NCBI GenBank assembly: GCA_965212145.1
Contig: CBDBUY010000010.1
Span: 124,001 to 188,000 of the forward strand
Reading direction: 5' to 3'
Source: JAAEPI01 sp965212145
Lineage (GTDB): Bacteria; Bacteroidota; Bacteroidia; Cytophagales; Cyclobacteriaceae
Length of the DNA: 64,000 bases
The notes under the pieces: generated by a model
Seen by the model: the letters and a program-made list of their open reading frames with translations, nothing else
Databases searched by the model: none
What the model was told of the DNA's origin: nothing
Program-made: the position numbers and the translations under genes
In this document: positions 8,940 to 17,156 of the stretch, one piece after another
Position numbering within the stretch: position 1 is the first letter of the stretch
How the letters are laid out: every line of letters starts with the position of its first letter

Positions 8940-9929
8940 TTATTCTTCTTCCAATTTGTACTTAGACAAATCCATTCCGAATGTCAGGTTTTTGTCCGCA
9001 ACCAACTGCTCCAACTCAGCCAATGATTTCTTTCCGAAGTTTCGGAATTTCATCATATCGCTGATTTCCAATTGTACCAGATCTCCCAATGTTCTGACTT
9101 CAGCTGCCTTCAGGCAGTTATAAGCTCTGACAGAAAGGTCTAGATCATTCAATTGTGTCTTGAGAAGTTTTCTCATGTGAAGTAACTCCTCATCCACTTG
9201 CTCAGGCTCACCTGGCTCATGTGTATCCATGATCATGTTCTGATCAGAGAACAACATGAAGTGTTGGATCAAAATGTGAGCCGCACTTTTTAGAGCATTT
9301 TCAGGGTGAATAGAACCGTCTGTCTCGATATCCAAGATCAACTGCTCGTAATCCGTCTTTTGCTCTACACGCGTGTTTTCTACACTATACTTCACATTCT
9401 TGATAGGCGTGAAGATGGAATCGATGGCAATGTAGCCAACATGTTCATCTCCTGTCTGATTGTCATCAGAAGCTACATACCCTCTACCTTTCTCCACCAT
9501 CAATTCGATTTCGAACTTGGCACTTTTGTCCAAGTTTGCAATGACGTGATCAGGGTTAAGAATTTCGAACGAAGTAGTCGCCTTGGCTAAATCTCCAGCT
9601 TTCAATTCAGTTTGGTTACCTACCTGAAGAGTGATTTTACCATCAACTACATCAGCGATCTTCTTAAAGCGAACCATCTTCAGGTTTAAGATGATCTCAG
9701 TAACATCTTCTACGACCCCCTCGATAGTTGAGAATTCATGCAACACACCAGGAATCTTGATTCCGGTGATTGCATATCCCTCCAAAGAGGAAAGTAAAAT
9801 TCTTCTCAACGCGTTACCGACTGTAACGCCATAGCCTTTTTCCAATGGTTTGAACGTGAATAGACCGTGAAAATCATCAGCCTTTTCCATTACAACCTTA
9901 TCAGGCATTTGAAATGCGAGAATCGACAT
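8940..9929 (-). CDS. rpoA: RNA polymerase alpha subunit
   Basis: The 329-residue product is the full-length alpha subunit, which dimerises to nucleate RNA polymerase assembly and contacts promoter DNA. The N-terminal domain carries EPLEKGYGVTVGNALRRILLSSL-type residues (KPLEKGYGVTVGNALRR). The C-terminal domain, after a linker near residue 235, has the DNA- and regulator-binding helix-hairpin region (LSVRAYNCLKAAEVRTLGDL, MKFRNFGKKSLAEL). It lies between rpsD and rplQ in the alpha operon. Confidence 0.98.
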   Translation of the reverse strand: MSILAFQMPDKVVMEKADDFHGLFTFKPLEKGYGVTVGNALRRILLSSLEGYAITGIKIPGVLHEFSTIEGVVEDVTEIILNLKMVRFKKIADVVDGKITLQVGNQTELKAGDLAKATTSFEILNPDHVIANLDKSAKFEIELMVEKGRGYVASDDNQTGDEHVGYIAIDSIFTPIKNVKYSVENTRVEQKTDYEQLILDIETDGSIHPENALKSAAHILIQHFMLFSDQNMIMDTHEPGEPEQVDEELLHMRKLLKTQLNDLDLSVRAYNCLKAAEVRTLGDLVQLEISDMMKFRNFGKKSLAELEQLVADKNLTFGMDLSKYKLEEE

Positions 9930-9949
9930 ATCTTATTCTTTATTTGTTA

Positions 9950-10549
9950 TTATTTCGAGTACAATTCAACTATCAACTGCTCCTTGATATTCTCAGGAAT
10001 ATCATCCCTCATTGGTACGCTTACAAACGTTCCGTTCATATCTGTTCCGTCCCACTCCAACCAAGGAAAACCTTTTCTATTGGCAACACTTTCAGTGATA
10101 GCCTGTAGGGATTTAGATTTTTCTCTAACACCCACTACGTCACCAGGTCTCAGTGTATATGAAGGAATGTTAACCACTTCACCATTTACTGTGATGTGCT
10201 TGTGTCCAACCAATTGTCTTGCTCCTCTTCTCGTAGGTGCAATTCCTAATCGGTAAACCGTATTGTCTAATCTAGACTCCAAAAGTTGCAATAGGATCTC
10301 TCCTGTAATACCACTCTTTCTTGAAGCTTTGTCGAAAATGTTCGCAAATTGACGCTCCAATACACCATAAGTGTATTTTGCTTTTTGCTTTTCAGCTAGC
10401 TGGATAGCGTACTCCGATTGCTTTTTTCTTCTTCCTCGGCCATGCTGCCCAGGAGGATAAGCCTTCTTTTGGAGTGCTTTGCTGTCCCCGAATATTGGTT
10501 CATTGAACTTTCGGGAAATCTTCGACTTTGGGCCTGTATATCTTGCCAT
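9950..10549 (-). CDS. rpsD: 30S ribosomal protein S4
   Basis: S4 is a primary 16S rRNA-binding protein that starts assembly of the 5' domain. The 199-residue product has the N-terminal domain (MARYTGPKSKISRKFNEPIFG), the PPGQHGRGRRKKQSEY motif and the S4 RNA-binding domain (RLDNTVYRLGIAPTRRGARQ). There is no Cys zinc site in the N-terminus, so it is the zinc-free form. It sits between rpsK and rpoA. In other bacteria S4 represses the alpha operon, but no such site is evident here. Confidence 0.97.
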   Translation of the reverse strand: MARYTGPKSKISRKFNEPIFGDSKALQKKAYPPGQHGRGRRKKQSEYAIQLAEKQKAKYTYGVLERQFANIFDKASRKSGITGEILLQLLESRLDNTVYRLGIAPTRRGARQLVGHKHITVNGEVVNIPSYTLRPGDVVGVREKSKSLQAITESVANRKGFPWLEWDGTDMNGTFVSVPMRDDIPENIKEQLIVELYSK

Positions 10550-10570
10550 TTATCGTAAATCTTTATTCGA

Positions 10571-10963
10571 TTAAACTCTTCTTCTCTTAGGTGGTCGGCA
10601 TCCATTGTGAGGAAGCGGAGTGACATCAGTGATGGTCACTACTTCGATTCCCAAATTTTGGATGGACCGGATGGCAGATTCTCTACCAGATCCAGGGCCT
10701 TTCACAAAAACATCAACCTTTCTTAGTCCTAGATCATAGGCCTTTTGTCCACAATCCTGTGCTGCTACCTGAGCTGCGTAAGGAGTGTTTTTCTTAGACC
10801 CTCTGAAGCCCATCTTCCCGGCTGACGCCCATGAGATGACTTGCCCCTGATTGTTCGTGACGGACACGATGATGTTGTTAAAGCTCGCCTTTATGTGGAC
10901 TTGTCCTGTGGACTCCACATTTACGACTCTCTTTTTCGCTTTATCTTTTCTTTTTTCTGCCAT
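10571..10963 (-). CDS. rpsK: 30S ribosomal protein S11
   Basis: S11 lies on the platform of the small subunit and contacts the mRNA exit site. The 130-residue protein shows the conserved VHIKASFNNIIVSVTN, WASAGKMGFRGSKKNTPYAAQ and C-terminal PLPHNGCRPPKRRRV segments. It is placed normally between rpsM and rpsD with 8 bases to rpsM. Confidence 0.98.
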   Translation of the reverse strand: MAEKRKDKAKKRVVNVESTGQVHIKASFNNIIVSVTNNQGQVISWASAGKMGFRGSKKNTPYAAQVAAQDCGQKAYDLGLRKVDVFVKGPGSGRESAIRSIQNLGIEVVTITDVTPLPHNGCRPPKRRRV

Positions 10964-10971
10964 GTCAGTTA

Positions 10972-11349
10972 TTACTTAACAGCTTTCTTCTTGTTAGCAA
11001 CAGTTTTTCTCTTACCCTTTCTAGTTCGAGAGTTATTCTTGGTTCTTTGTCCACGAACTGGAAGTCCCTTTCTGTGTCTCAAACCGCGATAGCATCCAAT
11101 ATCCAAAAGTCGTTTGATGCTCATTTGCACCTCTGACTTAAGTACACCTTCTACCCTGAAGTTTTCACTTATGATATTCCTGATCTTGGTAGCTTCATCA
11201 TCATCCCATTCGCCTACTTTCTTGTTCAGGTCAATGCCAGCTTCTGCCAGAATTTTCTGTGCTGAACTTCTACCAATGCCGAAAATGTAGGTAAGACCAA
11301 CCTCACCTCGCTTGTTATCCGGAATATCAACTCCTGCTATACGAGCCAT
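10972..11349 (-). CDS. rpsM: 30S ribosomal protein S13
   Basis: S13 sits in the head of the small subunit, contacting the P-site tRNA and the B1 intersubunit bridges. The 125-residue product has MARIAGVDIPDNKRGEVGLTYIFGIG at the start and the basic tail RHRKGLPVRGQRTKNNSRTRKG. It follows rpmJ by 2 bases. Confidence 0.98.
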   Translation of the reverse strand: MARIAGVDIPDNKRGEVGLTYIFGIGRSSAQKILAEAGIDLNKKVGEWDDDEATKIRNIISENFRVEGVLKSEVQMSIKRLLDIGCYRGLRHRKGLPVRGQRTKNNSRTRKGKRKTVANKKKAVK

Positions 11350-11351
11350 AA

Positions 11352-11468
11352 TTATCCTTGTCTTTGTTTAAACTTCGGGTTCTTCTTATTAATTACGTAG
11401 AGCTTTCCCTTTCTTCGGATGACTTTGCAGTCAGCGCTACGCTTCTTTACGGATGCTTTTACTTTCAT
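11352..11468 (-). CDS. rpmJ: 50S ribosomal protein L36, zinc-free form
   Basis: I translated this 38-residue gene directly; it lies between infA and rpsM, starts with ATG at 11468 and ends with TAA at 11352. The product begins MKVKASVKKRSADCKVIRRKG and ends NPKFKQRQG. Only one Cys remains, and the other usual Cys/His zinc ligands are replaced (RSADC, NKKNPKF), so it is the non-zinc-binding form. It is one of the smallest genes of the operon. Confidence 0.95.
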   Translation of the reverse strand: MKVKASVKKRSADCKVIRRKGKLYVINKKNPKFKQRQG

Positions 11469-11476
11469 TAGTTCCG

Positions 11477-11695
11477 TTATTTATATCTGTATACTATTCT
11501 ACCTTTTGTTAAATCGTAAGGTGACATTTCTAGTTTCACCTTATCTCCTGGTAAGATTTTGATGTAGTGCATCCTCATCTTACCTGAAATGTGTGCAATC
11601 ACCACATGACCATTCTCTAGCTCCACTCTAAACATTGCGTTTGACAATGCTTCGATGATTGTACCGTCTTGCTCTATGGATGCCTGCTTTGCCAT
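11477..11695 (-). CDS. infA: Translation initiation factor IF-1
   Basis: IF-1 binds the ribosomal A site during initiation. The 72-residue OB-fold protein is full length (MAKQASIEQDGTIIEALSNAMF, GHVVIAHISGKMRMHYIKILPGD, DLTKGRIVYRYK). Its ATG overlaps the secY stop in a TAATG arrangement, which suggests translational coupling. Confidence 0.98.
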   Translation of the reverse strand: MAKQASIEQDGTIIEALSNAMFRVELENGHVVIAHISGKMRMHYIKILPGDKVKLEMSPYDLTKGRIVYRYK

Positions 11696-13017
11696 TATGC
11701 TGCTGCCGTTCTTCCTTTAATTCTACCAGAACTCATCATTCCTTCATAGTGTCTCATGAGCAAATAGCTCTCGATCTGCTGAAGGGTATCCAATATCACC
11801 CCAACCATAATCAAAAGAGAGGTGCCACCGTAGAACTGCGCAAAGTTTCCTTCTACTCCGCCAATCATGGCAAAAGCGGGAAGAATTGCAATCACTGCCA
11901 AGAAAATTGAACCTGGAAGAGTGATTCTTGACAGAATCGTATCTATAAACTCTGAGGTTTGTTTTCCAGGTTTCACACCCGGAATGAATCCTCCATTTCG
12001 TTTCATATCATCAGCCATCTGATTTGGATTGATCGTGATAGCTGTATAGAAGAATGTAAACACTATGATCAGAATCGCGAAAGTCAGATTGTACTGCCAC
12101 GACGTGAAGTCTGAAAATGTGGTCACGATTGATTGAGCTGTATCGCTGTTCTCTGCCCAGAATCCTCCAACCATCGCTGGCAAGAACATTAAAGACTGTG
12201 CGAAAATGATCGGCATCACACCTGAAGCATTAACCTTCAAAGGAATATACTGTCGTTGACCTCCGTATACCTTGTTTCCAACAACCTGCTTGGCATAGGA
12301 CACAGGCACCCTTCTTACTGCTTGTACAAGTGCTACCGTTACCAACACTACAAAGAACAGAGCAACAATCTCCAATGTGAAGATCAAGAAGCCGCTCATT
12401 CCTTTCGCATAGAATTCTGCTAGGATACTTCCAGGGAATCGTGCAATGATACCTACCATAATAAGTAGGGAGATACCATTTCCAATTCCTTTATCAGTAA
12501 TTCTCTCTCCTAACCACATACAGAAAATCGTTCCTGATGCCAACATGATCATGGATGACATTCTGAACATGAACGGGCTAAGGTTTGTATTGATGGCCTC
12601 AGCTGGCACATATGCAGTTAGGTAAGGAATGGATTGAGCCAAACAAATACCAATGGTTAAAACTCTGGTGATCTGATTGATCTTTTTTCTTCCACTGTCA
12701 CCCTCCTTTTGTAGCTTTTGGAAATAAGGAACCGCTACCGTCATTAACTGCAACACAATGGATGCGGAGATATACGGCATGATACCTAATGCAAAAACCG
12801 AAGCTCTACTAAACGCACCTCCTAAGAAAGTATCAATGAATCCAAGGATACCGCTTTGATCTGCTGCTGCAGAAGCGAGCACATCCGGATCCAAACCGGG
12901 CAGAACCACAAAGGATCCAATACGGAAAATCACTAACAATCCAAGAGTAGTCAGGATTCTGTTTCGAAGCTCCTCAATGGAAAAGATGTTCTTTATAGTC
13001 TCGAAGAACTTTTTCAT
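11695..13017 (-). CDS. secY: Preprotein translocase subunit SecY
   Basis: SecY forms the protein-conducting channel of the inner membrane with SecE, which is also in this window. The 440-residue product has ten hydrophobic segments. It shows the SecY signatures GIMPYISASIVLQLM near residue 80 and the cytoplasmic loop KVNASGVMPIIFAQSLMFLP. It overlaps both neighbours by one base (TAATG junctions with rplO and infA), in the usual spc operon position. Confidence 0.98.
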   Translation of the reverse strand: MKKFFETIKNIFSIEELRNRILTTLGLLVIFRIGSFVVLPGLDPDVLASAAADQSGILGFIDTFLGGAFSRASVFALGIMPYISASIVLQLMTVAVPYFQKLQKEGDSGRKKINQITRVLTIGICLAQSIPYLTAYVPAEAINTNLSPFMFRMSSMIMLASGTIFCMWLGERITDKGIGNGISLLIMVGIIARFPGSILAEFYAKGMSGFLIFTLEIVALFFVVLVTVALVQAVRRVPVSYAKQVVGNKVYGGQRQYIPLKVNASGVMPIIFAQSLMFLPAMVGGFWAENSDTAQSIVTTFSDFTSWQYNLTFAILIIVFTFFYTAITINPNQMADDMKRNGGFIPGVKPGKQTSEFIDTILSRITLPGSIFLAVIAILPAFAMIGGVEGNFAQFYGGTSLLIMVGVILDTLQQIESYLLMRHYEGMMSSGRIKGRTAAA

Positions 13018-13505
13018 TACTTAGCAGCTTCTTCTGATGTTTCTACTTTTTGAGTTGTTTCAATAACCGAAACAGATCCACCAGCCTTCTCAATTGCTTC
13101 TTGCGCTGATTTAGAGAATTTATGAGCGGATACAGTCAACTTAGCCTTCAGTTCGCCTCTTCCCAAGACTTTAACTAAGTCACCCTTTCCGATCAAGCCA
13201 TTGGCAAGAAGGATTTCAGGAGTTACCTCCTTTACTTTCTTGTTATCCGCCAATTCCTGTAGTGTATCCAAGTTGATTGGCTTGTTCTCAATTCTGTTAT
13301 TGTTTTTGAAGCCGAATTTTGGCACCCTTCTTTGAAGTGGCATTTGTCCTCCTTCAAAACCAATTTTTCTGGAATATCCAGATCTTGACTGAGCTCCTTT
13401 GTGTCCTCTCGTGGACGTACCTCCTCTACCGGAACCTTGTCCTCTTCCTACTCGCTTCGACTTTTTCGTTGAGCCTGATGCAGGCTTTAATGATTCCAGT
13501 TTCAT
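13017..13505 (-). CDS. rplO: 50S ribosomal protein L15
   Basis: L15 is a late-assembly large-subunit protein. The 162-residue product starts MKLESLKPASGSTKKSKRVGRGQGSG-like, with the Gly/Arg-rich N-terminal extension GRGGTSTRGHKGAQSRSGYSRKIGFEGGQMPLQRR reaching into rRNA. The globular domain follows and the short Glu/Ala tail is extra. It overlaps rpmD by 4 bases and secY by 1. Confidence 0.97.
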   Translation of the reverse strand: MKLESLKPASGSTKKSKRVGRGQGSGRGGTSTRGHKGAQSRSGYSRKIGFEGGQMPLQRRVPKFGFKNNNRIENKPINLDTLQELADNKKVKEVTPEILLANGLIGKGDLVKVLGRGELKAKLTVSAHKFSKSAQEAIEKAGGSVSVIETTQKVETSEEAAK

Positions 13506-13696
13506 AGCTCTTTTACTTCTATAAGGTGACTCACCTTATTGATCATACCAGCGATCTGAGGTGTCAAATCTTTTTCTACCGTACGGTTCATTTTACCAAG
13601 ACCCAAAGCCTGCATGGTGCGAACTTGATCTCCTGGTCGTTTGATTGCGCTTTTAACCTGCGTAATCTGAACCTTTGAAGTTTTTGCCTTTGCCAT
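13502..13696 (-). CDS. rpmD: 50S ribosomal protein L30
   Basis: This 64-residue protein matches the short bacterial L30 (VQITQVKSAIKRPGDQVRTM, ALGLGKMNRTVEKDLTPQI). It is in the usual rpsE-rpmD-rplO order and overlaps rplO by four bases. Confidence 0.96.
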   Translation of the reverse strand: MAKAKTSKVQITQVKSAIKRPGDQVRTMQALGLGKMNRTVEKDLTPQIAGMINKVSHLIEVKEL

Positions 13697-13701
13697 CTTG
13701 A

Positions 13702-14220
13702 TTAACCGTTAAAAACTTTATCTAACTCTACGCCTCTTTGCTTAGCAATTGCGTAAGGGTCTCTCATTTTATTAAGCGCGTCAAAAGTTGCTTTAACCAC
13801 GTTATGTGGATTCGAAGAACCTTTTGACTTAGCTAGCACGTCGTGTACTCCAGCGCTTTCGAAAACGGCACGCATCGCACCACCGGCGATCACTCCTGTA
13901 CCGGGAGCAGCTGGTTTCACAAGTACCAAACCTCCACCATACTTACCCAGAACTTCATGAGGAACTGTTCCCTTGAAAACAGGAACTCTCACTAAGTTTT
14001 TCTTGGCATCATCGATACCCTTGGTGATAGCGTCAGTTACTTCGTTTGCTTTTCCAAGCCCGTATCCTACGACTCCATTTCCATCTCCTACTACCACAAT
14101 GGCAGAGAAACTGAATCTACGTCCACCTTTCACTACTTTGGCTACACGCTTGATCGCTACAACGTTCTCCTTGAGATCGATCTCACTCGCCTTAACCGCT
14201 TTTATATTGCTCTGTGACAT
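13702..14220 (-). CDS. rpsE: 30S ribosomal protein S5
   Basis: S5 supports decoding accuracy and mRNA helicase activity at the entry tunnel. The 172-residue product has the double-stranded RNA-binding N-domain (VVAIKRVAKVVKGGRRFSFSA, VVVGDGNGVVGYGLGKANEV) and the C-domain ending DPYAIAKQRGVELDKVF. It lies 8 bases after rplR. Confidence 0.98.
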   Translation of the reverse strand: MSQSNIKAVKASEIDLKENVVAIKRVAKVVKGGRRFSFSAIVVVGDGNGVVGYGLGKANEVTDAITKGIDDAKKNLVRVPVFKGTVPHEVLGKYGGGLVLVKPAAPGTGVIAGGAMRAVFESAGVHDVLAKSKGSSNPHNVVKATFDALNKMRDPYAIAKQRGVELDKVFNG

Positions 14221-14228
14221 TTTCTAGC

Positions 14229-14576
14229 TTAAAATTTTAATCCGGCTTCTCTTGCTCCTTCAGCGAAGGCTTTCACTTTACCGTGGTATGGATAGCCATT
14301 TCTATCAAACACCACCTTCTCTATCCCTGCAGCCTTGGCTTTTTCACCAAACTTCTTTCCGACCTCTTTTGACACTTCCACATTCACTTGCTCTTTTCCT
14401 AGTTCTTTGGAAGAGGCGGCAGTCAATGTGTGACCTTTCAGATCATCAATCAACTGAGCGTAAATCGCTTTATTACTCTTGAAGACAGAAAGTCGTGGCA
14501 TCTCAGCTGTTCCGCTGATATTCCTACGTATCCCTTTCTTTATTCTAGTTCTTCTTTTTAGTTTACTGAAAGCCAT
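14229..14576 (-). CDS. rplR: 50S ribosomal protein L18
   Basis: L18 binds 5S rRNA together with L5. The 115-residue product starts MAFSKLKRRTRIKKGIRRNI. The frame could begin two codons earlier at a TTG (14582), but the ATG at 14576 gives the family start. The core shows LSVFKSNKAIYAQLIDD and the end GRVKAFAEGAREAGLKF-like (KVKAFAEGAREAGLKF). Confidence 0.97.
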   Translation of the reverse strand: MAFSKLKRRTRIKKGIRRNISGTAEMPRLSVFKSNKAIYAQLIDDLKGHTLTAASSKELGKEQVNVEVSKEVGKKFGEKAKAAGIEKVVFDRNGYPYHGKVKAFAEGAREAGLKF

Positions 14577-14584
14577 GTTCAATA

Positions 14585-15136
14585 TTATTTAGCAGCTGTC
14601 TTACCAGCTTTTCTTCTTACTTGCTCACCAAGGAATCTGATACCCTTTCCTTTGTAAGGCTCCACTTTTCTCATTGATTTGATTTTTGCTGCAACAGCTC
14701 CAACCAGTTGCTTATCAATACCCTCAACAGTCACCTTAGGATTCTGTCCCTTTACCATTTCCGCACTTACCTTGATTTCTTCTGGTACAGCAAGAAATAT
14801 GTTGTGTGAATATCCAAGGTTCAATTCAAGAACACTTCCCTTGGCGTCCGCTTTATAACCAACTCCAACCAACTCCATTTCCTTCTTGTATCCCTCGGTA
14901 ACACCAATAACCATATTGTTTATTAGTGATCTACTCAGGCCGTGCATGGCCTTGTGTCTTTTTTGCTCAGTAGGTCTATTAACTGTGAGCTCTCCATCTT
15001 CGACCTTCACTTCCATGTCCGCATCGATATGCTGCGTAAGTTCGCCTTTTGGCCCCTTTACGACAACATCTGTTCCCTTCACTTCGATGGAAACTCCTTC
15101 CGGAATACTAATTGGTGCTTTTCCTATTCGTGACAT
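14585..15136 (-). CDS. rplF: 50S ribosomal protein L6
   Basis: L6 lies near the factor-binding site. The 183-residue product shows two repeated beta-alpha domains, the N-terminal MSRIGKAPISIPEGVSIEVKG and the conserved ending EPYKGKGIRFLGEQVRRKAGK. It is in the standard rpsH-rplF-rplR order. Confidence 0.98.
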   Translation of the reverse strand: MSRIGKAPISIPEGVSIEVKGTDVVVKGPKGELTQHIDADMEVKVEDGELTVNRPTEQKRHKAMHGLSRSLINNMVIGVTEGYKKEMELVGVGYKADAKGSVLELNLGYSHNIFLAVPEEIKVSAEMVKGQNPKVTVEGIDKQLVGAVAAKIKSMRKVEPYKGKGIRFLGEQVRRKAGKTAAK

Positions 15137-15147
15137 TTCTCAATCAA

Positions 15148-15546
15148 TTAATAAACGTGACAAAGTACTTCACCACCCACATGCTCTTTTCTCGCTTCTT
15201 TGTCTGTAATCACTCCCTTAGAGGTAGACAAAATCGCAATTCCTAACCCGTTCAATACTCTTGGAAGGTTTTCAGAATCCGTATACTTTCTCAAGCCCGG
15301 CTTACTAATTCTTTCCAAGTGTGTAATGGCGGATTGTTTAGTCTGAGGATTGTATTTTAAAGCAATCTTGATGACGCCTTGCTTATTGTCATCCTCAAAT
15401 TTGTAATTACGTATGTAACCCTTGTCCATAAGAACCTTAGTCAATTCCTTTTTAAGGTTAGATCCAGGAATCTCTACAATGCGATGATTTGCTTTTATCG
15501 CATTACGAATTCGGGTTAAAAAATCTGCAATCGGGTCTGTTACCAT
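15148..15546 (-). CDS. rpsH: 30S ribosomal protein S8
   Basis: S8 is a primary 16S rRNA-binding protein of the central domain. The 132-residue product is complete (MVTDPIADFLTRIRNAIKANH, SKPGLRKYTDSENLPRVLNGLG, ISTSKGVITDKEARKEHVGGEVLC). It is separated from rpsN by 73 bases, unusually wide for this operon. That gap carries a promoter-like element and a hairpin. Confidence 0.98.
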   Translation of the reverse strand: MVTDPIADFLTRIRNAIKANHRIVEIPGSNLKKELTKVLMDKGYIRNYKFEDDNKQGVIKIALKYNPQTKQSAITHLERISKPGLRKYTDSENLPRVLNGLGIAILSTSKGVITDKEARKEHVGGEVLCHVY

Positions 15547-15561
15547 TGTCTTTCACACTTA

Positions 15562-15614
15562 AGCCCTTCTTTGAAAAGGGCTGCAAAGTTAAATATTTTA
15601 TCTTATTCTGAAAA
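15562..15614 (-). promoter_or_regulatory. Internal promoter and leader hairpin before rpsH
   Basis: The minus strand has TAACTTTG at 15584-15591, matching TAnnTTTG. A TTTT tract lies 19 bases upstream at the -33 position. Immediately downstream the sequence GCAGCCCTTTTC is followed by a hairpin (AGCCCTT at 15576-15582 pairing with AAGGGCT at 15562-15568). The same initial transcribed sequence recurs at three other promoters in the window. The weaker -33 element lowers confidence. Confidence 0.55.
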
Positions 15615-15619
15615 CCTGT

Positions 15620-15889
15620 TTACCAACTTGCTTTAGTCACTCCAGGAATTTTTCCTTGGGACGCCATTTCTCTAAATGTCACCCTGGAAATTCCAAATTT
15701 CCTCATGTAGCCCTTTGGTCTTCCAGTCAGTTTACATCTGTTGTGCAAACGGACCGGAGAAGCGTTTCGAGGAAGTTTATCCAACGCCTCGTAATCACCA
15801 GCTGCTTTAAGCGCTGCTCGCTTCTCAGCAAATCTGGCAACAAGTTTTTCTCTTTTTCGCTCTCTAGCTTTTATGGAAGTTCTGGCCAT
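15620..15889 (-). CDS. rpsN: 30S ribosomal protein S14, long zinc-free form
   Basis: S14 is a small-subunit head protein. The 89-residue product is the long form (MARTSIKARERKREKLVARF, LPRNASPVRLHNRCKLTGRP, GYMRKFGISRVTFREMASQG). It has a single Cys instead of the CxxC pairs of the short zinc form. It follows rplE and precedes rpsH. Confidence 0.97.
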   Translation of the reverse strand: MARTSIKARERKREKLVARFAEKRAALKAAGDYEALDKLPRNASPVRLHNRCKLTGRPKGYMRKFGISRVTFREMASQGKIPGVTKASW

Positions 15890-15898
15890 AATTCAGTA

Positions 15899-16456
15899 TT
15901 AGTTTTGAGAAGGTTTAACAAATGGCATCCCGAAGGCTGTCAACAATGCGAAACTCTCCTCATCGGTTTTGGCGGTTGTCACAAATGTGATGTCCATACC
16001 AGAAATCTTATTTATTTTCTCGATGCTGATTTCAGGGAAAATGATCTGCTCCTGTACGCCAAGCGTGTAGTTGCCCCGACCATCAAATCCTTTTGCTTTT
16101 ACTCCTCTAAAGTCTCTTACTCTTGGAAGAGCTACAGTAGTCAGTCTGTCAAGAAATTCGTACATCTTGTCTCCACGAAGAGTCACTCGCGCTCCAATCG
16201 GCATTTCTTCTCTCAACTTAAAGTTTGAGATGGATTTCTTAGCCTTAGTAGCTACTGCCAACTGACCTGTGATTTGAGTCAATTCTTCGATCCCAACATC
16301 AATCAATTTCTTGTCAGCAACAGCGGCACCTATTCCTTTGTTGATCGAAATCTTCGTCAACTTAGGCACCTCCATCACAGATGAATATTGGAATTTCTCC
16401 TTTAATGCAGGGACAATTTCCTCTCTGTATTTGTCTTTTAATCTCGGACTAGCCAT
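15899..16456 (-). CDS. rplE: 50S ribosomal protein L5
   Basis: L5 binds 5S rRNA and contacts the P-site tRNA. The 185-residue product begins MASPRLKDKYREEIVPALKE at the ATG at 16456, overlapping the end of rplX by 8 bases. The open frame runs on to 16510, but that extension lies inside rplX and has no family counterpart. It shows SISNFKLREEMPIGARVTLRG-like and DITFVTTAKTDEESFALL segments. Confidence 0.97.
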   Translation of the reverse strand: MASPRLKDKYREEIVPALKEKFQYSSVMEVPKLTKISINKGIGAAVADKKLIDVGIEELTQITGQLAVATKAKKSISNFKLREEMPIGARVTLRGDKMYEFLDRLTTVALPRVRDFRGVKAKGFDGRGNYTLGVQEQIIFPEISIEKINKISGMDITFVTTAKTDEESFALLTAFGMPFVKPSQN

Positions 16457-16784
16457 TAGTGATAAATTCTCCTGATTTCTTAGCGTATCGCTGAAGCTTA
16501 CCCTCAGCATTCAATTTTCTACCAACTCTTGTAGCATCTCCTGAAGAAGGATCTACGACCATCAAGTTACTGATGTGAATGGCAGCTTCTGTTTCTTTGA
16601 TTCCACCTTCCGGGTTGGAAGCAGATGGCTTTTGGTGCTTAGTGACCAAGTTTGCCCCTTCTACAATCGCTCTGTACTTCTCAGTATTTACTTCGAGTAC
16701 TTTACCCGTCTTTCCTTTATCATTTCCGGCGATCACTTTTACAGTGTCTCCTTTACGAATATGAATTTTCATTGCCTTGCTCAT
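16449..16784 (-). CDS. rplX: 50S ribosomal protein L24
   Basis: L24 is an early-assembly protein at the exit tunnel. The 111-residue product has the KOW motif near its start (HIRKGDTVKVIAGNDKGKTG) and the conserved NLVTKHQKPSASNPEGGIKE. A second ATG four codons in (MKIHIRKG) is an equally good start. It overlaps rplE by 8 bases. Confidence 0.97.
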   Translation of the reverse strand: MSKAMKIHIRKGDTVKVIAGNDKGKTGKVLEVNTEKYRAIVEGANLVTKHQKPSASNPEGGIKETEAAIHISNLMVVDPSSGDATRVGRKLNAEGKLQRYAKKSGEFITNG

Positions 16785-16786
16785 GA

Positions 16787-17155
16787 TTAAAGTACTTCTG
16801 GTGCCAGTGAAACAATCTTCATGAATTGCTTCTCTCGCAATTCTCTAGCTACCGGGCCGAAGATTCTTGTTCCTCTTGGCTCGCCAGCTTCATTCAAAAG
16901 AACCGCTGCATTATCCTCAAATCGGATATATGAGCCATCCTTTCTCTTAACTTCTTTCTTGGTGCGTACCACCACTGCTTTAGATACAGTTCCTTTTTTA
17001 AGGCTTGAAGATGAAAGTGCAGATTTTACACTTACTACGATCTTGTCACCAACAGAAGCATATCTCTTCCTGGTACCTCCCAAAACTCGGATGCAAAGCA
17101 CCTCCTTGGCGCCACTGTTGTCCGCAACTGATAGTCTTGATTCTTGTTGTACCAT
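16787..17155 (-). CDS. rplN: 50S ribosomal protein L14
   Basis: L14 forms intersubunit bridges B5 and B8. The 122-residue product is complete (MVQQESRLSVADNSGAKEVL, IRFEDNAAVLLNEAGEPRGT, RIFGPVARELREKQFMKIVS). It is 1 base downstream of rpsQ. Confidence 0.98.
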   Translation of the reverse strand: MVQQESRLSVADNSGAKEVLCIRVLGGTRKRYASVGDKIVVSVKSALSSSSLKKGTVSKAVVVRTKKEVKRKDGSYIRFEDNAAVLLNEAGEPRGTRIFGPVARELREKQFMKIVSLAPEVL

Positions 17156-17156
17156 T

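Noticed and set aside
16457..16510. N-terminal extension of rplE
   Set aside because: The extra 18 codons lie within rplX and do not resemble any L5 start; ATG at 16456 fits the family.
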